From positions 1-11,955 of the forward strand of contig JANMZR010000295.1 in the NCBI GenBank assembly GCA_031383555.1: a stretch of DNA of 11,955 nucleotides, in the 5' to 3' direction. The stretch comes from JANMZR01 sp031383555 (lineage in GTDB: Bacteria > Bacteroidota > Bacteroidia > Cytophagales > Spirosomataceae). The notes under the pieces are model-generated. The model did no database searches, was not told the DNA's origin, and saw nothing but the letters and a program-made list of their open reading frames with translations. Numbering within the stretch: position 1 is the first letter of the stretch; every line of letters begins with the position of its first letter. This document shows positions 8,001 through 11,955 of this stretch, piece by piece. The position numbers and the translations under genes are program-made.

Positions 8001-8392
8001 ATAGAAGAGGGCAATATGCAGAAAGAAATGGAGCTATTTTACCATGGTTAAATTCATTCGATCTTTCATTAATTCAAGATTTCTCTGTGAAAGCTTTTGG
8101 TAAAAAGAATACTTTTCAATTGCGTTTTGATATCCAAAACTTCGGTAATTTCTTAAATGATAATTGGGGTATCGGTCAGTTTACAAATAATACCACTCCT
8201 GTTAATTTTGTATCAGTATCTGCGGCTGGTGTGCCTACTTACCGTGTAAACTCACAAACTATTAGAAAAGCAACTTCTGATGGAAAATCTACAACTTCTA
8301 CTATTGAATTGTTGAAAGATAGTTTCCAATATAGAAGTTCAGCTTCTGATGTTTGGAATGGCCAATTGATGTTGAGATACTTGTTTAATTAA
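5063..8392 (+). CDS. Oar-like TonB-dependent outer-membrane receptor
   Basis: This 1109-residue outer-membrane protein begins with a signal peptide (basic MRKILLSK, hydrophobic 9-22, likely cleavage after SVSG-25). A carboxypeptidase-regulatory-like beta-sandwich follows at about 32-112 (SGLVTDEKGEGLPGA, DGNYNL, VTFVGYK). The linker LNEVVVTG (119-126) leads into a plug domain to about residue 250 (with NNFSIDGS). The remainder is a long beta-barrel with many aromatic-alternating strands, ending in QLMLRYLFN. A DMNGDGVAGND loop (925-935) resembles a calcium-binding loop and is frequent in Oar-type proteins. Length and architecture match the Oar family rather than SusC, and no SusD lipoprotein gene follows. 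TonB-driven import is expected, but the ligand cannot be read from the sequence. It is monocistronic: its own promoter lies upstream and tandem terminators sit just past the stop. Confidence 0.92.
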   Translation: MRKILLSKVAFLLLFAISATFSVSGQVTTSAISGLVTDEKGEGLPGATVIAIHEPTGTKYGTTTRVDGNYNLVNLRVGGPYKVTVTFVGYKPKFEDGIFTTLGSNNVVSFKMVDEGSALNEVVVTGLRSEVFGAGKTGTSTTINKQALQTLPTIGSRSINDFTKYNPQGNGRSFGGQDSRLNNFSIDGSVFNNGFGLGSSAQAGGRTNSTAISLDAIEELTVNIAPFDVRQSGFVGAGLNAITRSGSNNLAGSVFTSMRNESKTFNGTGARDIPVKVGKFNENIYGFRLGGPIIKDKLFFFINGETQRRIEPISVSGVSFVAKESTNPGTPTRVLTADLNAVSSLLKSKFNYETGAFENYDDETKSDKFMARLDYNLNQNHKVTARYTFHQSQDYVPISNSASAGFGNRITTNSMSYKNSGYLIQDNTSSIVGEINSTFGGKISNNFIIGYDKQNEDRAYAGAVFPTIDILNNGATYISAGMDPFTPDNKLNYGTFHITNNTTLFKGKHMFTLGANYEKYKSNNLFFPASNGVWVFNSIDDFTNSVNGDATITANRFQYRYSALAGGISPLQVLKVSKFDLYAQDDIQFSSKFKFSYGVRAGLVSFVNTALENPVISAAPFRDENDNTYKVNTGVMPKARVLWEPRIGFNYDINGDQTSQIRGGMGIFTGRPPYVFVSNQIGNNGILTGFIDQANTKAYPFAGDPTKYRPATPTLPSTFDIAATDPDYRFPQVAKINVAVDQKIIGGLIASVDVLYNKFLNSVFYFDANSEVSTNVFTGPDTRSRFPGSGLTGANFNNAVRVNDNVSRAAVMKSVNQGSNYSITAKLEKPWTRGFYGMLAYTYSRTQDLMSAGSIASGSWTGARSIEGNNNLGLAYGDNDLPHRIVGAVSYRLDYGKKLPMSTTVSMGYIGGTGTSRYSYTIGGDMNGDGVAGNDLFFIPNKATDLTFVATNTINGVAYTAAQQAEALDKFIDQDPYLKNRRGQYAERNGAILPWLNSFDLSLIQDFSVKAFGKKNTFQLRFDIQNFGNFLNDNWGIGQFTNNTTPVNFVSVSAAGVPTYRVNSQTIRKATSDGKSTTSTIELLKDSFQYRSSASDVWNGQLMLRYLFN

Positions 8393-8414
8393 TTGATATA
8401 GAACTTATTGCAAC

Positions 8415-8445
8415 AAAAAAGCCTCAAATATTTGAGGCTTTTTTT
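8415..8445 (+). terminator. Intrinsic terminator 1 after the TonB receptor
   Basis: A perfect palindrome, AAAAAAGCCTCAAAT and its complement, spans 8415-8444 and is followed by a further T at 8445. In RNA the central AAAUAUUU forms the loop and GCCUC/GAGGC the stem, followed by seven U. It starts 23 nt after the receptor stop codon. The flanking A-run makes it potentially active in both directions. Confidence 0.9.
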
Positions 8446-8520
8446 ATGAAACTTTTAAAAGTTATCTTGACCTCAAATTTTTGAGGTCTTTTTTTATGAA
8501 ATTCTTAGAAGTTATTTTGA
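8422..8520 (+). repeat. Tandem duplication of the terminator unit
   Basis: Units 8422-8470 (49 nt) and 8471-8520 (50 nt) align end to end with six differences, counted by eye, including a one-base gap. Each begins CCTCAAAT, contains TTTGAGG and a seven-T run, and ends with AAGTTAT[C/T]TTGA. A decayed third unit (CTTCAATTAT then eight T) seems to follow from 8521. Confidence 0.85.
8469..8495 (+). terminator. Intrinsic terminator 2 (duplicate copy)
   Basis: A perfect 9-bp stem, GACCTCAAA/TTTGAGGTC (8469-8477 and 8480-8488), has a 2-nt centre and is followed by seven T (8489-8495). The unit duplicates terminator 1, but its changed outer base pairs remain complementary because the bases flanking the repeat junction also pair. 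It backs up terminator 1 ahead of the toxin-antitoxin promoter. Confidence 0.88.
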
Positions 8521-8579
8521 CTTCAATTATAATGTTTTTTTTATATAATATTTATGAGGAATAAAAATATATAAAAAAT

Positions 8580-8616
8580 TTTGAAATACACGTAATTGTT
8601 TTTATTTTTGTACGTA
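8580..8616 (+). promoter_or_regulatory. Toxin-antitoxin operon promoter
   Basis: TTTG at 8580-8583 and TATTTTTG at 8603-8610, with a 19-nt spacer, match the Bacteroidota TTTG-N19-TAnnTTTG promoter exactly. The start point should fall near 8617, about 18 nt before the antitoxin ATG. The 6-nt palindrome TACGTA (8611-8616) directly abuts the -7 box. A related ACGTAATT lies inside the spacer (8590-8597). These could be part of an operator for the ribbon-helix-helix antitoxin, but this is speculative. Confidence 0.75.
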
Positions 8617-8634
8617 TAATTAATAGTAAAGAAT

Positions 8635-8913
8635 ATGGATGCCAAATTAACCTTGAGTTTTGATGAGGAAATAATTTCTAAGGCAAAGAAATTTGCTGAG
8701 GAAAAAGGGATTTCTGTTTCACGATTAACAGAATATTTATTCAAAAGGATTACTACTCAACCAAAAAATTATGCTTCAATTGATGATATACCAGTTGCTG
8801 ATTTTATTTGGGAATTGCAAGAACCTTCTGAAGAATACATAAGAACTCCCATTTCAAAATCAAGAAAAAAAGAGTATTATGAGGCCAAGAATAAGAAAGC
8901 TAAAGCTAAATGA
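8635..8913 (+). CDS. Antitoxin, ribbon-helix-helix (DUF6364-like)
   Basis: This 92-residue protein has an N-terminal KLTLSFDEEIISKAKKFAEE segment (4-23), then KGISVSRLTEYLF (24-36). That is a beta-strand followed by two helices split by the G-x-S-x-S turn of a ribbon-helix-helix DNA-binding domain. The C-terminal half (about 45-92) is polar, with a very basic lysine-rich tail, and would be the toxin-binding part. It resembles the DUF6364 antitoxins found in front of PIN toxins in Bacteroidota. The stop overlaps the start of the PIN gene (ATGA at 8910-8913), implying translational coupling. It probably represses its own promoter together with the toxin. The start is the ATG at 8635 with a purine-rich AAAGAAT before it. 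Confidence 0.85.
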   Translation: MDAKLTLSFDEEIISKAKKFAEEKGISVSRLTEYLFKRITTQPKNYASIDDIPVADFIWELQEPSEEYIRTPISKSRKKEYYEAKNKKAKAK

Positions 8914-9332
8914 AAATATTCATCGATGCCAATATTATAGTTTCTGTATTTAACAATGAGCAACCTCTTTTTAGGTTTACTTCCAGAATAGTAAGCTTGC
9001 CTCAATTCAACTCAAAATATAAACTTTATACATCTCCTATTTGCTTAGCGATTGCCTATTATTTTGCTGAAAAAAAGTGTGGCAATAAACGAGCTTTAGA
9101 AAAAATAAAACTACTTTCTCAAAAAATAAACATAACTACAGTAAGTGAAAAAGAGGTTTTGGAAGCCGCTAATAACTCTAAAATCGACGATTTTGAAGAT
9201 GGCCTTCAATATTATGCCGCACTGCATTCAAATTGCGATTTAATTCTTACTGAAAATGTACCTGATTTTCACTTTTCTAAAATTAAAGTATTAGATAGCG
9301 AAGATTTTTTGGTGAATCATTTTACTCCTTGA
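8910..9332 (+). CDS. PIN-domain toxin (VapC-like, PIN_3 type)
   Basis: This 140-residue single-domain protein is a predicted metal-dependent RNase toxin paired with the antitoxin directly upstream (4-nt ATGA overlap). PIN hallmarks are FIDANIIVSVF at the N-terminus (Asp6), DDFEDGLQYYAA at 93-104 (Asp94, Glu96 and Asp97 as the central acidic cluster), and LTEN at 113-116 followed by PDFHFSKIKVLDSEDFL. The D-F-E-D-x-x-Q-Y-Y pattern is that of the PIN_3-like toxins next to DUF6364 antitoxins, where the conserved glutamate of classic VapC after strand 2 is absent. Here the corresponding stretch reads TSPICLAIAYYF. Its RNA target is unknown. No frameshift is seen, so it is probably intact. Confidence 0.88.
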   Translation: MKIFIDANIIVSVFNNEQPLFRFTSRIVSLPQFNSKYKLYTSPICLAIAYYFAEKKCGNKRALEKIKLLSQKINITTVSEKEVLEAANNSKIDDFEDGLQYYAALHSNCDLILTENVPDFHFSKIKVLDSEDFLVNHFTP

Positions 9333-9342
9333 AATTATTATT

Positions 9343-9378
9343 TTGTAGGTACACGCTTGAAGGCGTGTACTTACAAAT
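9343..9378. repeat. REP-like GTAG hairpin between convergent genes
   Basis: Arms 9343-9357 and 9364-9378 form a 15-bp stem with one internal G/T pair and a 6-nt loop (TTGAAG). The core is GTACACGC/GCGTGTAC. A GTAG tetranucleotide sits at 9346-9349, as in REP elements mobilised by RAYT transposases. No T-run follows either arm, so it is not a standard terminator, although it fills the 47-nt gap between the convergent toxin and TPR genes (9333-9379). Confidence 0.7.
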
Positions 9379-9379
9379 A

Positions 9380-10105
9380 TTATTTGCAATATACTTTCAA
9401 AGCCGTTTTGGCAGCCTCATAGCCTAATCTATCAGCTTGTTTTAGGTTTAGACAAGCGTTTTCTTCATCGTCTTTATTAACGTATATCATACCAAGGCCA
9501 TAGAAAGCTTTGCCAAATTTAGGGTCAATTGAAACCGTTTTTTTGAAACTTACTTGCGCTTTATCATATTCTTCTAATTGAAATTGGATATTTCCTAAAT
9601 TATACCATGCGTTTTTATTAGTTGAATCCAGTTTAGTAGCTAATGCAAAATCCTTCATAGCGGCTGAATACTTTTGATTTTCAGCAAAAATAGCTCCTCT
9701 ATTTAGGTATATTTCTGATTGGTTGCTATCAAGTTTTATAGCTAAATTATAATCGACCAAGGCACCTTCCAAGTCTTTTTTTGCAACACGCAATAGAGCT
9801 CTATTGAAAACTGGTTTGTACCAATCAGGATTTAATGTTATTGCCTTTTCAAAATCAAGCTGCGCCGATTGGTAGTCTTTTTGTTCAAAAAAAGCGGCAC
9901 CTCTGGCATTGAAAGCTTCCGCATTTTCTTCGTTTTTATCAATGGCATTGTTAAACATTGAAATAGCCTCTTTCGATTTGCCCGATTTTAATAATTCTCT
10001 ACCTTTTTTTAAAAAAGCTTCCGAACTATTTGAGCAGGAATAAGCAAAAACCGAAAAAAGTAAAAACTTTAATGATTTGATGTTTAATTGTTTATATAGT
10101 TTCAT
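9380..10105 (-). CDS. TPR-repeat lipoprotein
   Basis: This 241-residue exported protein has a basic start, a hydrophobic stretch (13-22) and a lipobox-like AYSC with Cys24, predicting a lipoprotein signal peptide and an envelope location. The lipobox is somewhat weak because the -2 residue is Tyr. Six consecutive 34-residue tetratricopeptide repeats follow, starting near residues 29, 63, 97, 131, 165 and 199, with the usual A-x-x-x-x-G-x-x-x-x-x-x-x-x-Y-x-x-A pattern. Examples are AFNARGAAFFEQKDYQSA and AWYNLGNIQFQLEEYDKA. The TPR array is a protein-binding scaffold; no catalytic domain is present and the partner is unknown. It ends 4 nt from the toxin-side hairpin, and its start lies 66 nt from the divergent SRP RNA gene. 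No convincing promoter consensus was seen upstream. Confidence 0.87.
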   Translation of the reverse strand: MKLYKQLNIKSLKFLLFSVFAYSCSNSSEAFLKKGRELLKSGKSKEAISMFNNAIDKNEENAEAFNARGAAFFEQKDYQSAQLDFEKAITLNPDWYKPVFNRALLRVAKKDLEGALVDYNLAIKLDSNQSEIYLNRGAIFAENQKYSAAMKDFALATKLDSTNKNAWYNLGNIQFQLEEYDKAQVSFKKTVSIDPKFGKAFYGLGMIYVNKDDEENACLNLKQADRLGYEAAKTALKVYCK

Positions 10106-10135
10106 ACTAAATTTTTATACTGTTTTTAATTACTG

Positions 10136-10167
10136 TTTGCCAATTTCGACAAAAATGACGACCTTTG
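10136..10167 (+). promoter_or_regulatory. Promoter of the SRP RNA gene
   Basis: TTTG at 10136-10139 and GACCTTTG at 10160-10167, with a 20-nt spacer, match the Bacteroidota consensus TTTG-N20-TAnnTTTG in all but one base (G instead of T). The predicted start point, about 5-7 nt downstream, coincides with the first base of the SRP RNA closing helix (10172). That agreement supports both calls. Confidence 0.8.
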
Positions 10168-10171
10168 CACT

Positions 10172-10259
10172 GGCAAACGTTGCTACCAGCTCCTGCTGAA
10201 TCCCCCAGGTCTTAACCGAAGCAAGGGTAGGTGGTTGTAGCGGTGAGACAATGTTTGCC
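10172..10259 (+). ncRNA. ffs: Signal recognition particle RNA, bacterial small type (4.5S)
   Basis: This RNA pairs with Ffh to form the signal recognition particle, which targets nascent membrane and secreted proteins. The asymmetric/symmetric loop signature is intact: CAGGTC at 10206-10211 and GAAGCA at 10218-10223, exactly the E. coli 4.5S elements and the same 18-nt span. GCTAC (10182-10186) pairs with GTAGC (10237-10241), and the closing helix GGCAAACGTT (10172-10181) pairs with AATGTTTGCC (10250-10259) with one G-U. The apical hexamer is TTAACC instead of the usual CGGAAG, so there is no GNRA tetraloop. The closing helix is followed directly by seven T. At about 88 nt it is the short form without an Alu domain. 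No coding frame overlaps it. Confidence 0.93.
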
Positions 10260-10266
10260 TTTTTTT
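10250..10266 (+). terminator. T-tract terminator of the SRP RNA
   Basis: The 3' arm of the SRP RNA closing helix (10250-10259) is followed by seven T (10260-10266), and a second six-T run appears at 10273-10278. The RNA's own terminal helix therefore probably serves as the terminator stem. Confidence 0.7.
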
Positions 10267-10278
10267 ATGCCCTTTTTT

Positions 10279-10302
10279 GTAATTTTTACTTTCAAAAATT
10301 AC
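10279..10302. repeat. AT-rich inverted repeat
   Basis: GTAATTTTT (10279-10287) and AAAAATTAC (10294-10302) are perfectly complementary around a 6-nt loop. It sits in the 53-nt gap between the SRP RNA and the convergent membrane-protein gene. On the minus strand the stem is followed by A, not T, so it is not a canonical terminator for that gene. It may still slow polymerase between the convergent units. Confidence 0.5.
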
Positions 10303-10312
10303 TTACCCTTCG

Positions 10313-11821
10313 CTATTTCTTAATCATATATTTGAAAAAACTTGCCGAATCAGATGCAAAACTTTGTTCAATTGGCCATTTTTCTCTTTTTGAAGTTTCC
10401 ACAAAATTACTCACTTGATCGAAAGGAATTGCAGTATATTTTATTTTATAATCGGTGACTTTTAGTGAGAATAAAATATTGTAAATAGAATCCCAACTTC
10501 CTAAGACTAAAAGCGTACAAAAAATTAACTTAATGTATAATTGCTTTGTCTTTTGCCATGCCTCGGCGACTAATATCCATAATATATAAAGAATGGGCAT
10601 GGATACTCGTTGCACAAAGTCGTTCCATTTGCCCAGTTTATAAAGTGGTATTAGTGAAAGTATTACGGCTGAAAATATCAAAAACTTAATCTTATTTTTT
10701 CGTTCCGCATCTTGCCTCGAATACTCTTTATAGCTTAGGTAAATGGGGATTATCCAAATAATTACCTCAAAAAATAGGAAAAATGAAAAGGCCTTTATTT
10801 CATCTAGATAATTTAAAAGCCGATCTGGTTTATAGAAAATAAGCCCTTTTTCTAAATCTGCCACAGGAACAGAATTTACAAACCAAACTATCACCCCAAA
10901 AACTGGAATAAGTACTATGTTACTTAATGTCATGTACTTTTTAAGACCATTTTTTATTACTGAAATTGAAATAAAAGGTGCAAGGCCCAGCAAAATAAAC
11001 GGTGACCAAAAAGGTAACAAAATCAAATAAATAGGTGAGTTTGATATCGATTTATTTTGCCTCCAATCATAAAAAAAGAGGCCTGTAGCCAACCAACAGG
11101 TAATTGCATGTTGTGGACCCCAGAAAAGGGAGTGTGTGTTAGCCTGGTATAAGAGTAACATTTTAGGGTCTAATTGAGAGGCAAAAAACGGTAAAATATC
11201 ATAGAATTTACCAAACAGGCCTTTAAGAGTTTGATTAAACCCTAAATTGTAAAATTGGCCTGCAATATCAAGTCCACCAATAATTATGAAAAAAAGCACC
11301 CACTTTGGAGCAAATGATTTGATTAATATACAAAACCAAATTACACCCAAAAAAGCACCTATGGCCGTCCAAATAGTAACCATAGTCATCATGAGAGGCC
11401 ATGAAAGCCAACCGAAAAGTATAGGTACTGTAATATAATAGCCTAAATAAGCTGATAGGAATATTTTCTTTCCGTTATAATCATAGCTAGTTGGAGTGCC
11501 GTATTGAATAATATCCTTAAAAATTGAACTATGCTTTGACAGGTCGTGGCTTTGGAAGCCCCAACCACCAGCACCCGATATAAATACCCAGATAAATACA
11601 ATTAATATTAATATCAGAAATTGGGGCCATGGAATTTTTACCTTTTCAATTGATTGCTCTTCCTTAAAATATTGGAAAAAAGAATATAAAAAAAGTGTAA
11701 TTAGTATTAAACCATAAAATGGCTTTAGCCAGAAAATTAAAAATAATATCACCGGCAAGGCCAAATAGCCAATACTGATTAATTTAAGTGATTTTATTGA
11801 AAATGTAAATACGGCTTTCAT
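10313..11821 (-). CDS. Polytopic inner-membrane protein, possibly GT-C-like
   Basis: This large integral membrane protein has about 12-13 hydrophobic segments: roughly 12-31, 35-51, 66-83, 125-145, 146-167, 173-188, 238-252, 264-288, 300-317, 345-363, 379-393, 408-421 and 430-442. Between the third and fourth lies a polar loop, GWGFQSHDLSKHSSIFKDII (86-105). Acidic, lysine-rich first loops of this sort occur in GT-C-fold lipid-linked sugar transferases. The FWGPQHAITCW (233-243) and KWNDFVQRVSMP (398-409) segments also look functional. I cannot name the family, and the GT-C idea is inference from topology. The frame extends to a TTG at 11827, but the ATG at 11821-11819 is preferred (502 residues, 2 nt after the upstream stop). 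It is coupled to the upstream gene, whose product shares its C-terminal tail pattern. Confidence 0.75.
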   Translation of the reverse strand: MKAVFTFSIKSLKLISIGYLALPVILFLIFWLKPFYGLILITLFLYSFFQYFKEEQSIEKVKIPWPQFLILILIVFIWVFISGAGGWGFQSHDLSKHSSIFKDIIQYGTPTSYDYNGKKIFLSAYLGYYITVPILFGWLSWPLMMTMVTIWTAIGAFLGVIWFCILIKSFAPKWVLFFIIIGGLDIAGQFYNLGFNQTLKGLFGKFYDILPFFASQLDPKMLLLYQANTHSLFWGPQHAITCWLATGLFFYDWRQNKSISNSPIYLILLPFWSPFILLGLAPFISISVIKNGLKKYMTLSNIVLIPVFGVIVWFVNSVPVADLEKGLIFYKPDRLLNYLDEIKAFSFFLFFEVIIWIIPIYLSYKEYSRQDAERKNKIKFLIFSAVILSLIPLYKLGKWNDFVQRVSMPILYILWILVAEAWQKTKQLYIKLIFCTLLVLGSWDSIYNILFSLKVTDYKIKYTAIPFDQVSNFVETSKREKWPIEQSFASDSASFFKYMIKK

Positions 11822-11823
11822 CT

Positions 11824-11955
11824 TCAATTATTTTTGGCTAAATATTTATAGAAAAAGCAATCTGGGTCAGCCACAAATTGTTCGACGGGGAAGCCTACAC
11901 TAGCAGAAGGTAAATCACCAATAAACTCATTTTTAGGTGGGGCCCAGCTTATTTT
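11824..11955 (-). CDS. C-terminal end of a membrane-protein paralogue (partial)
   Basis: An open frame enters from the right edge and ends with TGA at 11826-11824, giving the last 43 residues of a protein that begins outside the window. Its tail, PVEQFVADPD continuing to KYLAKNN, lines up without gaps with the tail of the next gene's product, PIEQSFASDS continuing to KYMIKK, with 8 of 20 residues identical. The two are therefore probably tandem paralogues. The stop lies 2 nt before the ATG of the downstream gene, so they should be co-transcribed and translationally coupled. No membrane segment falls in the visible part, which would be the extracytoplasmic or cytoplasmic tail. The function cannot be judged. 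Confidence 0.7.
   Translation of the reverse strand, partial: KISWAPPKNEFIGDLPSASVGFPVEQFVADPDCFFYKYLAKNN

Noticed and set aside
8541..8744. Minus-strand 67-codon open frame over the toxin-antitoxin promoter
   Set aside because: It overlaps an exact promoter and the antitoxin start on the other strand. Its translation is AT-driven (Asn, Ile, Phe, Tyr, Lys) with no motif.

Overview
The window looks like chromosomal DNA of a Bacteroidota bacterium, plausibly Cytophagales-like, although the genus cannot be read from it. The DNA is AT-rich and start codons lack clear Shine-Dalgarno sequences. Two exact TTTG-N19/20-TAnnTTTG promoters (the Bacteroidota housekeeping consensus) and one near-exact copy are present. 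The window also encodes an Oar-type TonB-dependent receptor and a very short Hc1-like histone protein, both typical of this phylum. Nothing points to a phage, plasmid or insertion sequence.

Left part (1-4764, nearly all on the minus strand): a housekeeping cluster reads leftwards from 4764. It runs selD (selenophosphate synthetase), a YbfF-like alpha/beta hydrolase, a short RsmI-like tetrapyrrole-methylase-fold methyltransferase, a glyoxalase-II-like metallo-beta-lactamase-fold hydrolase and pssA (phosphatidylserine synthase, probably with a TTG start). The spacers are 47, 47, 82 and 20 nt. After a 249-nt gap comes a 54-codon histone H1/Hc1-like gene, then a strong bidirectional hairpin terminator at 172-206. 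The genes have unrelated activities, so this reads as a co-transcribed housekeeping group and not one pathway. A 14-nt repeat occurs just upstream of two of the start codons.

Middle (4765-9376, plus strand): a divergent promoter region separates selD from a 1109-residue Oar-like TonB-dependent receptor with an N-terminal carboxypeptidase-regulatory-like domain. No SusD follows it. Behind the receptor lie two near-identical tandem terminator hairpins of about 50 bp each, with traces of a third. A compact toxin-antitoxin pair follows, with its own promoter: a ribbon-helix-helix antitoxin overlapping a PIN-domain toxin by ATGA. A GTAG-flanked 15-bp hairpin, resembling a REP element, fills the short gap to the next, convergent gene.

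Right part (9377-11955): a six-TPR lipoprotein gene (minus) is divergent from a small bacterial SRP RNA gene (ffs, plus) that no protein-coding scan would report. The SRP RNA has a near-consensus promoter, a closing helix followed by seven T, and an atypical apical loop. Beyond it, on the minus strand, lie a polytopic membrane protein of about 502 residues and the 3' end of another gene. The C-terminal tail of that second product resembles the tail of the membrane protein, suggesting tandem paralogues.

The least explained items are the membrane-protein paralogue pair, the SRP RNA apical loop, the duplicated terminator, the REP-like hairpin and the repeated intergenic 14-mer. I do not see a clearly new multi-gene system here.
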